64,000 nt of DNA, taken from assembly GCA_022494885.1 (NCBI GenBank), contig JAGVSM010003633.1, positions 62,001 to 126,000 on the forward strand, given 5' to 3'. A program made the translations under genes and the position numbers. The stretch's first letter is position 1, and each line of letters opens with the position of its first letter. This stretch comes from Micrasema longulum. Taxonomy: Eukaryota > Arthropoda > Insecta > Trichoptera > Brachycentridae. The notes under the pieces are model-generated. The model worked only from the letters and a program-made list of their open reading frames with translations, had not been told where the DNA came from and did not search any database. Below are positions 25,091 through 37,179 of the stretch, piece after piece.

Positions 25091-25340
25091 TTAGAAGTGC
25101 GTTCGCCTACCATGCAAGAGGTCTCGGGTTCGATTCCCAACATGGTTGACATGAAATATCTATTTAAAACTGTGTTTTAATGCAAGAATATTTCATAGTA
25201 TCTGGACTGGCACTTGAACCGCAAGATTGATAGCATCTTAACTTTGTGTAACAAAAATGATCATGATATGCTTCAATCGGCGTATCAATTGAGTGCCCTA
25301 TGCACCATTAGGTGTGGAAAGGGATTGATGATGATGGCGA
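25086..25340 (+). mobile_element. tRNA-derived SINE, family B, copy lacking its first bases
   Basis: B box GGGTTCGATTCCCAACATGG, ATCTGGACTGGCACTTGAAC and the tail GGTGTGGAAAGGGATTGATG. Its missing head coincides with the broken end of the MITE copy. Confidence 0.82.
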
Positions 25341-25714
25341 ATTATGAGTTTGGAGGGCTAACAGCTAAGAGCCCAATGTAAAAAATTGTAAATTAAAAAA
25401 TAATTATACAATTTTCTTTATGGGTTATGTCATATTGATTGCCGGTCCTCCAACTATCTGACGATACATTAGTATATATATGCGACGTCGCATGGTTATT
25501 ATTTTCTCAAATCCAAAATCATACTACAAAACTAAAATGAAAAACAAATCATGCTAAACATGGATAAAGCAAGTCATTTATAGAAATTTAAATATTTCAT
25601 TTCAAATTTATTATTTTTGACATCCCACCTTACATTTAAACATTTTGAAACCCAACAATGTTTGAGTATGTCCAAATGCTTGCAGACTGGCTAGATTTCC
25701 TCCCTAGGGAGTAA

Positions 25715-25985
25715 TTCATATTTAAATTTATTTCAACAGAGAGGGTAACATTTTTGAGAAGGAAATATGGAAGTCTAGGTATTTACAGGGCTTATGACAT
25801 GTCATTGGCTGGTTTAAGTGGCCACTTTACACACTGTGTAACATTCACCATTCTGCCCTTGTTTGAACATTCACATTTCCTCAACTCTTAAACCAGCCAA
25901 TGACATGTCATAAGCCCTGTAAATGCCTAGACTTTTTCTTCTCAAAAATGTTTTCCCTATCTGTTGAAATAAATTTAAATTTTGA
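25715..25985. mobile_element. Foldback element, nearly complete, about 100-bp inverted arms
   Basis: Left arm ATTTCAACAGAGAGGGTAAC ... TTACAGGGCTTATGACATGT CATTGGCTGGTTTA is repeated as its reverse complement on the right (TAAACCAGCCAATGACATGT ... TTCCCTATCTGTTGAAATAA). The centre contains AGTGGCCACTTTACACACTG and ATTCACCATTCTGCCC. Single arms recur at 30765 and 46385 and in the interrupted copy at 40727. Confidence 0.78.
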
Positions 25986-26479
25986 AACCCATTCAAACCA
26001 CTAAACCCACTCATTAAAAAAAAATGTTCCCTGTAATTATATTGATTTATTTATACATTTAATAATATATACAATTTTTCGTTCACTTTGCCCAGCTGTA
26101 TGAAAGAGTACTTTACGATTTTCTTGTTATATTACTTAAAAATATTTTATTACTTTATTTGATTTTTACATTTATTCTTAAATTGTTTAAACTTTCTACT
26201 GAATATGTTGTATAATTTTTAGGTTTAATTTTTTTTATAAATCTTGGGTAAAAGGTTTTTTTTAAAAACATTAAGCCAAATATGTTAATATTATAAATTT
26301 TTGTAAAAGGCAGATTTGCCGTATTTGTTAATAAAATAATATTATACATTTTTTTGTTGCACTTTTTTTAATGAGGAAGTTCAGTGGTTTTTTTTTTTAA
26401 TTATTCATTTATTTGTTAATTAAACTAAGCCAAAATATTTTTAATTTTTTAAATATATATCATATTCTCAGTGCTTCAT

Positions 26480-26658
26480 GCCTCGTGGTGTAATGGTCAG
26501 CGCGTCTGCCTGCTATGCTAGAGGTCTCGGGTTTGATTCCCGACATGGTTGATATGAAATATTTATTTAAAAAGGGTGTTTTCATTTTTGGTGTACCAAT
26601 GCAGTGCCCTATGCACCATCAAGTGCGGAAAGGGAATAATGATGATGATTATCAGTGC
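26480..26658 (+). mobile_element. tRNA-derived SINE, family B, short copy
   Basis: Full tRNA-like head CCTCGTGGTGTAATGGTCAG, GGGTTTGATTCCCGACATGG, and the tail AGTGCGGAAAGGGAATAATG; the middle part is deleted. Confidence 0.88.
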
Positions 26659-26659
26659 T

Positions 26660-28980
26660 ATGAACTATCAAAGTTTTGTATTTCTGAAATTACTCCGCAT
26701 TTGACATCAGAGGTTCCCTTTCGCTTATTCTCTGTCAGTTCTGCCATTTGGTCCATTTACGGAAAGTAAACTGGATATCTTTCACAGCTTTCTTATCATT
26801 GGTTGATTCATATAAACCAGTGAAGTCGTTCAAAGTAGTCCATTTTTATTAAAATATTTTTTATAATTTTTATTCTACATTTTCAAGAAACTTTGCAGTA
26901 CAATTTAATGCTCTAACTTTTACTGCGCACAAGAAAACCTTTTTGTATCCAATTTTCCGCAGGGCTGAAGTTCCTTACTCGGTGAAAAATAAGTGTCCAA
27001 TTTTACTTCTCACCTCTCCGGCTATACCTATGCAAAAAGATATGTCAATCGGTCACTCCGTTGAGACGTGAAGGAAACACAAACAAACACACTTTCGCAT
27101 TTATAATATTAATATGGATTCCCATGAGTACACTCATCAACATTATCCTAATTTTGCACTTATTTGAATAAGGCATTGCATTTGTAATTGGTACGCCAAT
27201 CCCAGTGCATTTCAATATTTTTTAGACCTGTTATTATAGGATAATAAAATTAGTTTAATAGGCGTTGATCATTCTTCCATTTAGTTCTGAAAATTCGCAT
27301 GATAAATAACTTGGAGTGTGTGCAAGAATTCTAAGTCCAGGATATGCATATCAATTTTCTTGACCTTAGTTGGCTACGGTCTGTCGACCACCAAGCACAA
27401 GTTTACTATCGGCTGCAGCTGTATGTAGAGTTTTATAACACTCACTGAAGCGAGCTATAGAAAGTAATACTGTACCCAGATTCCAATATCCAATCAATAT
27501 AATTAACGGCGCATCAGAAAATATTGGTTGAGGAAATCGACATGGAAAATTGACAGCATTTCCTACACTTTAAACGTTCAATCAATGGGCAGGAAATTCA
27601 ATTTAGCATGTATTTAAATTAATACTTATTTATTTATTTAATGCACAAAATATACAATTTCATCATAGAGCACAATTATATTTTTTTATGTCCTGTGTAA
27701 AATTCCGTGTTAAGTCGGGACTGTTCTATATTTAAATCAAAAACATTTATTAACATATTAAACAATATAAAAAATAATCAAAACAATATACAAAATAATA
27801 ATAGAAAAATATAAACAATAAAAGTTTATGCATGTCGAAAAATGGAATGCAGAAAAGTTATATAATAATACACTGCAATATGTTATTAATAATTTATAGT
27901 ATATTTCAATTCGGTAATTAATTGATAGTAAAAATAAATACAAAATAATACAATAAAGTAATAATTATAACACATCTACATATATGGTAGAATATGTAAT
28001 TTAATAAACATAATAATAAAGTTAAAATAAGTATTTACAAATAATTATGCATCACTATTAAGTTTATTCAAAGATGATATACATATATACGTATAAGGAC
28101 AGCATCGACTTAGAGCGATGCTTAAAAAAAAATCCTTCAAAGGCTACTGGAAGAATACGGAAGATATCAAAAACAGGAATATTAATATTGAATCATAAAT
28201 GTTTATTAAAAAAAAAAAAGAAATCCGCTTTTTTGTATCTAAATAAAAGAAAAAGAAATCAAAGCAAATTCAAATAATTAATCTCATTCATATTATTATC
28301 TTTAAAGAATGCGTTGAATATATTGACATATAAATACACATAAACACGGCCAGGTGAAAGCGTGTAAAAACCTTTCAGATAAACATAAAAAAAAGAATTG
28401 TAAAACTATTTATTGGGGTTGGGGTCGCATGTTCTTCATCTCTGTTGTAATACGTTAATATTAACAGCTTCCTAGGGGATTGAATCCAATTATCATCTAC
28501 AAAAATTTAGACAAATTCAAAATAGTTTATTTATTTATATAATATATAGGTATTGTACAACTATTACATAAATACTTAATCAAGCTTCCACTAGAATATT
28601 GCATAAAATTATATTTATCAGAGTAAATGACGGAATATCTGTTTATTAGTCATCTAATGTATTAGAGTAGATCATGAATGACTTGTTAGATAAAGCTATT
28701 ATGTGCCACACCGGGCTTGACAGAGAAACCATTCTAGCATGTCCGCACACCACACTTGACTGACACACACATTCTCATCATCAGACAAGTTAACGAGCAT
28801 GCCACTCGCACTTGAAACAATACTTTTTATTACACTTTTACTTTTCGTTTCCTACAAATTATAACACAAATATTTGTGCATCTATTGTGACACATTTCTA
28901 AGGATAAATTACTATTAATATTTTTATCTTTTGCGTATTATACAATTAAAATAAATAACCTACTTCTACTGTCCATTAAA
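26660..28980. other. Intergenic, AT-rich, no gene seen
   Basis: No exon with family features was found. A segment at about 27605-27740 (ATACAATTTCATCATAGAGC, GTGTTAAGTCGGGACT) is shared with 44630-44745 and is an unnamed repeat. The remainder is simple AT-rich DNA. Confidence 0.5.
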
Positions 28981-28983
28981 ACA

Positions 28984-29235
28984 ACTCATCATCATTCCCT
29001 TTCCGCACCTAACGGTGCTTAAGGCACTACATTGGTACACCAATTGCAGTGTGTCTTGATCATTTTTTGTTGCATGAAGGTAAGATGATCAGTCTTACGC
29101 TTCAGATACCAGTCCAGGGACTATGAAATATTCCAGTTTAAAAATACCCTTTTAAATAAAAACATTTCATATCAACCGTGTCAGGAACCTCTTGCATGTT
29201 TGGAACGCGCTGACCATTACACCACGAGGCTGACA
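28984..29235 (-). mobile_element. tRNA-derived SINE, family B, copy
   Basis: Left end CATCATTCCCTTTCCGCACC and right end TGACCATTACACCACGAGGC show a full-length reverse copy. A further tail fragment of the same family is at 29512-29565. Confidence 0.87.
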
Positions 29236-29679
29236 ATTAGTAACGAGAAAATGTTCAAAAAGGCTATAAAAAAATGGATAGTGGAATTGGGTAGAAGTAA
29301 AATATCTCATTCGCCCAAACCAATATTGAATCATCTGCTCCACAAACGCATAGTTTATGTTATTTTGATTTTTGTTTTTTTTATTTTTTTTATTAATAAA
29401 TTTCATAAACGGTACATGTTTTATGTTCTTTTATTGTGCATTTAATAATGTAAATAGTATAGGAATACAGAATTAAACATAAGCATAAATACATGGTTCT
29501 TTTGTAATTCATTTCATTATTCCTTTCCGCGCACCAGTGGTGCATAGTACTTTGCATACTTTACAAGGCTTCTTGCATGGCCTGGCTTGCTTACTTTCAA
29601 GGTTCTGAGCGTCCTAGACATCTGTTGCTGAATGTTCTTCGGCAGTTGATCAGCGTCAGAACTACAGGACACAAATTTA

Positions 29680-29850
29680 AATCGGGTTGTGGTCCTGTGG
29701 CTAGTGTCTCGGACTCACGGACCAAAGGTCCGTGGTTCGAATCCCACTCTACCCCAACTCGATTCCATTTTCTAATAGTGAGTTATACAACTCGTTGAAA
29801 ATAATCCTCAAAATTAAATATTTGGGTAAATCATAAGAACGCAAATATTT
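29680..29850 (+). mobile_element. tRNA-derived SINE, family A, copy 4 (best preserved)
   Basis: ATCGGGTTGTGGTCCTGTGG, GTGGCTAGTGTC, GGTTCGAATCCCACTCTACC, TTCTAATAGTGAGTTAT and the end AAATCATAAGAACGCAAATA. Confidence 0.9.
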
Positions 29851-29899
29851 CTTTTTATTAAAAAAAAAAAAAAAAAACCTGACTTGAGAGGATGCACTG

Positions 29900-30165
29900 G
29901 AGTTGGCAGCTGACAGAGATGCCTGGCGGCTCTTTGTAGACACCATATTGACCTTGTTTAGGTCAAAGGCTTCAAACCACGATTGCAGAAAAAGCGGTTT
30001 CATTATTAGAAATGTGTTTCAGCGAAAGTCTCATACACATTATAGCAAAAGGATTAACATCTTTTGACATTAATCCTTTTGCCATAATGTGTATAAGACA
30101 CATTAAAAATAATGATACTGCTTTTTACCGAATTGTGGTTTGAAGTCTTTGACGGAATTGATGGA
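29900..30165. repeat. Inverted repeat with a central near-perfect hairpin
   Basis: The core is 30033-30057 paired with 30070-30094: 25 bp with one mismatch around a 12-nt loop. Outside it, 29950-30000 and 30112-30150 are also inverted relatives (TGGTTTGAAG.CTTTGAC). The unit lies about 200 bp past the Zw10 stop. Confidence 0.75.
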
Positions 30166-30267
30166 ATGATAATGATGATGCTGACAGAAAAAATGCACAA
30201 ATTAGAGGATCACAGAACAGAGTTATATTTTGAAATAAAATACAATATTACATACAATGTGCATATG

Positions 30268-33200
30268 TTATTCCACCCCTCTGATCATCTCCAGTACGCT
30301 TGCCTTGTGGGGGCTGTGGGGGAATAGAACCCTAACGAGCAGGAGAAGCTCGTCCTTGGAGAAGGCCTCCAGCAGGGCAGAGCCAGGACGACTACAGCGG
30401 CAGGCCACGGCCGTGATGGGGCTCTTCAGCACACTCACCAGTTCCGTGAGGCGGACCCAGTTCCTCGACTGCTTCTCCAGCTCTCCCGCATTCTGGGAAA
30501 ACAAACATTACTTTAAATATAAAATTTATATTTGAAGCAGTAACTTTGCGGTTACTCATTATGTAATGTAATTATAATTTTAATATTTTATTTTTAACCA
30601 CAACTCTCCCCTGCCCAAGGTATAAAAAAATTGTTTTAAATGTTTTTTTCATCATTTAGTTTTGGTTAAGAGTTGAATAAGACAAAACGTATTTTGAAAT
30701 ATTTTGTTATTATTTTATTCAGGCAGTAAGTACATATAAAAAAATAAACTTTAGCAATATTACAATTTAAATTTGTTGCAACAGAGAGGGAAAACATTTT
30801 TAAGAAGGGAATATGGAAGTCTAGGCATTTACAGGGCTTATGACCTGTCATTAGCTGATTTAAGTGCCCACTTTACACATTGTGTAACATTCAGCATATT
30901 AACATAAAAATAAAAAGGTAAGATTATATTTTTTATTTTATTATTATTAAAATTAGAAGAATATTGAAATATTTGTAGTTAATACTATGATTCTGCAATA
31001 AATGCCTCCGTGGTCTGGTCTCCATTTTATGTCAATCGCATAAATCACATTGAATCAGTCCAACACCGCTTGCTTCGAAAAGTAGCGTGGATGCTTGGAC
31101 TAGAGAGAGGTAATTATTCTTATGCTGATATAGAGTCAATGTTAAATATTTCTAGTCTACAAAAACGTAGAACTAATATTGATTCCATATATATGTTCGG
31201 CATACTAAATGGTATATACGATGTTCCATCATTACTGGGACAAGAAAAGTTCAATATTCCGACTCGTAGGTTGAGAAACAATGAAGTACTGTTCATCGAT
31301 CAGCATAGAACAAACTATGGCCTTAATTCTCCAATGACCCGTCTTTGTCGTATTGTTAATTCGAGACAAGATCTGGACTTTTTTGGTTGAAGTTTAAAAC
31401 GATTTAAACAAGCACTAAATAAATAGTCCAGATCTTGTCTTGATGTCCCTTATGTTTGTCAATGCTTCTTTTCTTTTTTTAATGTTTTAAACTATTCTTT
31501 TATTTTAATATTTAAACCCTATAAATTGTATACATGGACAGTTCTTTAATAAATAAATAAATAAATAAAGGAAGCAACAATCAAAGCAAATGAAATTGGA
31601 TGTTTTTTTTTAAAAAGTGTGAAAATTTAATTTAGTACTGACAAACTGGTAAGTTAGTATTTATTTTTTAAAATTCATTATTCAAATCAAGACATTATAA
31701 TTTATTCTGTAAACGAATTTAAACTGTATTTATTACATTCATTTATAATTTATTTGGAATATATGCATATTATATAGAATATTTATTAAATAAACATGTT
31801 AGATTGTTCTTAGAATTTCGACACGGAACCTAACCTTCTATCTTCCATTATATTTGTGTACATTTTGCACCGATTTTTTTCACATCATCAGGTGTCTCCA
31901 GGAGACCCTTATATCAGCCAGCATTCTTGCCTCCTCCCACATCCCTCAATTCCGTTGATAAAGCCGAAAGATCGTGATCGATAACCTTCCAGGACAGCAG
32001 GAACCCGGAGGTATGAAGTAGAGACACTAGGCGGTCACAAAATTAACAATTTCAAAATCCCATACCCCAAACAGTGGCGGAATCTTTTCCAGAACGGGCT
32101 GGTACAGGTCGGCTACCGAGCTGGCCATCTCCTCCTCCTGCGACCAGTCGTCCCTGAGCAGCGCGCTAACGAGACCATCGGCGAGGCAGTCCACCACGTC
32201 CCCCAGGGTGCGATGGAACACGGGGCCCGGGAGCACGGGGGCCCAGAGCCGCGCCAGCCTGTCCACCAGCTCCAGACAGGCCCGGACGGAGTCGTCGCCC
32301 TCCAGGGGGCTCCAGTTTCTCAACTCTGGAAGAAGAAACAACCATCTTTGCGGTACACCGGTAATCGTGGAATAAAGCCAAAGTAAAGTAGCGATCACTG
32401 AATTTGCACTTTACCTGGTAGATATTATGTTCTCCACAATACCGTTTAAAATAAATATACCAGCCAGAAAAAGCAGGATTCGTTAAGCCACATCAACCTC
32501 AAACTGAGATAATTGATGTCATGTCTGATGTTTCAGGGGCAATTTTCAAAAATATGATTAATTATTTAGCTTGGCTATTGAGCTTAATACACAAAAGGTA
32601 CAAAAAGGTGATAACAATTGATTATATTTTAAATAAAAAAATTAACAAAATAGTGGGATAACCCATTTTAACAGAACACCTTAAAAACTATTACCTTCGT
32701 AATAACAATAATGCAAAAATATTTCAAACAATATTTCCCAAAAAAAAAAAAAAATCCATAATTAAGTACTGTTACTATAATATTACTATCAAGAAGTGGA
32801 TAGTGGAGATGGGTTGCGCACGGATCGATGAATGGAAAAAAGTGTTTTTATTTATAAGTGTTGACTCATTTACCGCAGAGCTCACATACAGCTGTGAGCG
32901 CTTCCGACAGCACTACTAAGCAGTGCTCACAGCATATATGATTAATTTGCTATCAAAAAGGTTTATAGCTTAAGTATTCATCAAGTATAGAGTATATGTT
33001 CCTGGTCGCTCACAAAATAAGTTTCTCGGAACTGTTTGTGTGTAGCCTTACCTATGTTTATGTTGCAGACCCGGCAGCCGGGCTTGGTCGTGCACTGCGA
33101 ACTAATTTGTTTATAATATAATTCAACTTGGCAAAAGCATTGAATTCAATATGCAATGCCGCTCTACATTAAAAACAAAAAAAAAACAAAATAAGTGTTA

Positions 33201-36200
33201 AAAGAAAATTTTTGTTTAATAATATAGTAAAATGTTTCCCTTGGCAGGGAACAGTATTGTTAATGATAAAAATATGAAAAAATACAAAATAATAATAAAA
33301 ATGGCGGGTAACCGGTTTCCTTATATAAAAATCAATCCAGTTTATGTCGAAATGCAATCTCTCCGGCGAATGTGTGGTAAAACTATGTACGATAAATGCA
33401 CAAATGTTGAGATCCGTACATTATGCAAGGCCGAGATAAGCATTATCGACAAAATCAAGAAAGGAGCTCTGCGTTGGTTTGGAAATGTAGAGCGAATGGA
33501 CAGCGAAAGAACGGCTAAAACTATTCACGATGCGAATGTTGATGGATGCAGAAATAGAGGAAGACCGAGAAAGACATAGCATGACCAAATCCAACAAAAA
33601 ATTGAAGATGGACATGTAAAAAGTCGGAATAATCGGCGTGCGTGCATGAGAAGATGTATGAATGTAGAGGAAGCGAGATCTGTATGCAAAGATAGAGTGA
33701 TGTGGCGTTCTACCCTTACAGAGAAACGGCGTGAAGGTTTGTATGTTTTGCATTATTGTTTATTGTAGGTGACTAAATTCATTAAAAAAATATTATTAAT
33801 TTAAGCGAGCAGCTTAAAACCGATATGCTTAAATCTAATTTAACGAAAGTTAGTTGTTGGCGAACCTTTACTTTCCCAAAACAAATCTAGTCTATTTTTG
33901 AACTTATTTAGACTACACGTTGACACACTTAAAAAAAAAAAAAACAAAGATTATTCACTATTACTATTAGTTCTTATACCATAGATATTATTTTTCTATC
34001 TTTCAAATAATGTAGTTTTTACCACTCTTGGCGATGAGCTGTTTGATTGTCGATTTCTGTTCCTTTACAAACGAAGCGAGCTTCACAATGGCAATTCTCC
34101 GCATACTCTGGACAAGGTCAGCCAATACTGTAGTCAGTCTGGCTGCAAATTCCTTTTCGTACACACAACTCCACGGGTGACCCAGCATACCGTGGGACAA
34201 GTAGAAGCAGTTGTTATAAAAAAGCCCTGAAAAAATTCACTTTATTTTGAGAAAAAGACACTGAAAACAAACTGTTTAAAAATAAAAATTATACCATTTT
34301 GTCATTTTTACACTCTAACTTTATGAATTGACTTAGCAACGATGTCTTCGGTGATGATGAAAGAATAAATTGTATAATGTATACATGTAAATGTTTCTAG
34401 TGTGAGGTTTTAGTGGTTGAACTTATTACATTTTTTTTTTCATATTTGTCTCTTACACTAGGCAAGCCTGTATCAAAAAAGACAAATATTAATTGAATAA
34501 TATATTATATAATTAACAATAAGTACGACACAATATTTCTTAATATTCTATTGGAAAAAACGATGTTTTTATTTTATTTCAAAAAAATTACATATTTGCA
34601 GTCTACCCAAATATTTAAATTTTGTGGGACATTTTAACGAATCGTAAATAACTCGATATTAGAAAGTTGAAATCAAGTTGTGGCAGATCGGGGGAGATGT
34701 GGCACGAGTCCACGACACTAGCCACGGGAACACAACCCGATTAATTTAATTAAATAATTCAAATTGCACACAATCACAAGGGTGCTGTTTCAAATATTGA
34801 TTTAATTATCAGAGTATTCGTTCATCTCCCTTAAATAAACCACTTTCTTTAGAAGAAAGATTGTAAACACATCATTGCTTCTGTACATGCTTTTTTTGAA
34901 TAAATAAATAAAATTGTTAGTATTGGAATTTTTATGACTTTAGTTTATTAAATGGTTTGATTGATGTACAATCGTAACTGAAATAATGATGTGCTGTTCC
35001 TCGATCAACACAACACAAACTATGGTTTGCATGCATTAATGTCTCGATTGTGTCCTTTTTTAAACTCAAGACAGAATCTGGACTTATTGGGAGTAAGTCT
35101 ATCCAGATTTCAACAATCAGGTATATTAAAAAATTTAATGTATTTTATTGTAACTAAATGGACTGTATAATCCGTGAATGGGGTTCGAACTGTCAGTAGG
35201 GTCGCAGTGAGCCACATCTTGCTGGAGGATGTGATTCTATAAAATGCTGCAAACGCCTAGTTGCATTCCACCGGCAACATTACTGACTAGTCCAACTCGT
35301 TAGCGTCCACGTTGCGAACCCTGGGCAATGGGATCACACTCATAACGGTGTGATCACAGCAGATAACGAGAGAATGAAAGGCGAGTTTTTGACGCCTCAA
35401 AACCAACCAGCTAAGGGAAGGTTACTTCGACAGAAAATCCATCAGAGAAGGCAACGGAAAATCACTCCGGTCATCTTTTCCCAGGAATCACTATGGCTAG
35501 TACATCAATAAGCAGCTGGCTGCGAAATGTAAAATTAGCGCAGGACAGATACATATGTAGTGATTGCCAACGTCGGGGGGACCCGGCAAGGCACTAGAAG
35601 AAGAAGAAGAATCCGTTCATAAATAATTAAATAAAATAATACAATGAAAACTATAAATACCTAAATCCAATGCATTATTCTTAAGAACGTCTTCGTGGTA
35701 AACTGGGACCAGAGCGCTATACAACTCAAATATATTTCTGACCGTGACCACGATCTTACTGGCCATAACTGGAGTGGAATTATGGGCTAAGTCTAACTGT
35801 CCTAACACCAACTGCAGCAACTTCTTGGCACTGAGAGAGATACTGCATCGAGGAAGTAAGAATGGACAGTCCGCTATGTTGCGACCCTCCCCATCATCAT
35901 TCTCCAACATCTTAATTTCATCTAAACACAACTCCAGGGTCTGGTTCGTACAAATCTCTACAATATCCTGTTGCAAGTTAGTCTTCATTAGTTCCCTCGC
36001 GAGCCCCAACACCACTTTGCATCGCTTTTCGCATATCAGATTATGAGTGTCATTAACAAACACCGTCAAAGGAGACGATTCTTTATCTGTGAAGTTGATT
36101 TCGCAAAGGTAATTACTGAATTTCTCTATCTCGGCAGCGATCGGCTGGTAAATGTCAGCTTTGCACTCTTCGGAAGTGACGAGGTTTTGTAAGCAGTTTT

Positions 36201-37179
36201 CTTTTAGCATTTCGAAGAATTCTTTGCCCATTATCTGACCGAGAATTGAAAACACCGTTCTGTTGTCATCCCAGCGACAATCGATATTCGATTGAACCGT
36301 TTCGAAAAAGGTGATGAGGTTTCTTAAGATCGTTTTGATGTCGAGGTTTTCTTTAACGTTTTCTCTCTCTGCGTATTCTACTTCGAAAAGTATTTGATGT
36401 AAATTTTCTCTAACAGTGACGGAGCAATCTTTCGTCAGAAGTGCCGGTGTTAAAGTTTTAGTAACAAAGTCGGCAAACCGCATCAACTCTACATTGATCC
36501 TCTTGGAGCTGAAAAGAGCGTTGAGAATATCTTGCAAGTTTTCTGGGTCGGTAATGTTGATTTCGATAACAATCAGTTTTCCCTTATTGGTGGCATTTTC
36601 TGACCACTTCAGTCTCTCGCGCCATTGCTCGGTTATATTATAAAGACACTTGACGTGTTTGAAAGACACCCCTTCCTTCATATACATTACTAATTCATCC
36701 ATGTCTTTATAGGATATGGGGCGGTTTAAAATTTCAATTAGTTTCAATAGTATTTCGGCAGCTTCTTTATACCGGCGTCTCTCGAGAAATCTGCTCGACA
36801 CCTCCAATTCCTTGCAGCAAACACCGAGGTCACTGATGAACTTAAACCTCTCGGTTGTAAGGTTGAATTCCTCATAGAGAGCTTTAAATTTGGGGTTGTT
36901 TAAAGAATTATTTTCTAATATTTTATCTATAAGGCCTTGTAGTTCCGCGCACTCTTTTTGCAATTTTGTCTTCCTGTCGACAAAATGTATGTAGTCGAGG
37001 CTCTTTAAGGGAATATAGTCGACAAATCTACTCTCCAGAACTTCTTTGACGTCAGTTGTAAAATGCTTAACATTGTCGACAAATAAAGATGTTCTTCTAC
37101 TCACGTCTTTGAACTGCACTTTAAAATCGTTTCGATTTGTTTCATCGGTCACCTGTAAAATTGCCGACAAAAGACTCAT
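30268..37179 (-). CDS. Zw10: Centromere/kinetochore protein ZW10 homologue
   Basis: ZW10 belongs to the RZZ complex that recruits dynein and checkpoint proteins to kinetochores, and to the NRZ tethering complex in Golgi-ER transport. Exons: 37179-35661, 34226-34023, 32325-32066, 30492-30268. All junctions are GT/AG and phases fit, giving 735 aa (human 779, fly about 720). The clearest match to the family is FLLPRCSISLSAKKLLQL near residue 445, followed by VRNIFELYSALVPVYHEDVL and, across the first junction, NNCFYLSHGMLGHPW. The C-terminal exon (FSKDELLLLVRVLFPHS) matches the end of human ZW10. The start MSLLSAIL aligns with the human N-terminus. The third exon is notably GC-rich against its surroundings. 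An alternative first exon is possible at 38151-38177. Confidence 0.94.
30765..30900. mobile_element. Foldback-type repeat, single arm
   Basis: GCAACAGAGAGGGAAAACAT, GGGAATATGGAAGTCTAGGC and TACAGGGCTTATGACCTGTC match one arm of the element at 25715. It is in the last Zw10 intron. Confidence 0.7.
31005..31570 (+). mobile_element. LINE 3' end (Jockey/CR1-like) with intact C-terminal ORF and AATA tail
   Basis: A 126-codon open frame reads VWSPFYVNRINHIESVQHRL, then LNISSLQKRRTNIDSIYMFG and LFIDQHRTNYGLNSPMTRLC, the end of a reverse transcriptase. It is followed by a short 3' UTR ending in AATAAATAAATAAATAAA. It is 5'-truncated and lies in a Zw10 intron. Decayed relatives are at 9260, 34985 and 40055. 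Confidence 0.85.
31880..32035. repeat. Dispersed repeat shared with 62365-62570
   Basis: Both contain CATCATC, CGTCTCCAGGAGAC-type sequence, ATAAAGCCGAAA, TTTCCAGGACGGCAGGAGCC-like sequence and GTGAAG. Probably a LINE 3' end; direction unknown. It ends 30 bp before a Zw10 exon. Confidence 0.55.
33310..33745 (+). mobile_element. RTE-like LINE, C-terminal end of ORF2
   Basis: QSLRRMCGKTMYDKCTNVEI ... ISIIDKIKKGALRWFGNVER ... GCRNRGRPRKT, one in-frame stop, then HDQIQQKIEDGHVKSRNNRR. This RW.GH.ER / GRPRKTW pattern marks the end of RTE-like reverse transcriptases. 5'-truncated, in the Zw10 intron. Confidence 0.85.
34600..34742 (-). mobile_element. tRNA-derived SINE, family A, copy 5
   Basis: Reverse copy: AGCCACGGGAACACAACCCG at the right, family tail (CCCAAATATTTAAATTTTG) at the left; B box lost. 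Confidence 0.72.
34975..35125 (+). mobile_element. Jockey/CR1-like LINE fragment
   Basis: Translation LFLDQHNTNYGLHALMSRLC and LNSRQNLDLLG closely matches the end of the element at 31010. Zw10 intron 1. Confidence 0.72.
35155..35612 (+). mobile_element. LINE 3' end with GAAGAA tail
   Basis: Moderately GC-rich block ending GGCAAGGCACTAGAAGAAGA. The GAA-repeat end and absence of ORF fit the 3' UTR of a retrotransposon. It abuts the first Zw10 coding exon (ends 49 bp before its donor). Confidence 0.6.

Noticed and set aside
29749..30003. Minus ORF MKPLFLQSWFEAFDLNKVNM as a gene
   Set aside because: Part of it is duplicated in inverted form at 30112-30150 and it runs into a poly-A tract and SINE, so it looks like a repeat.
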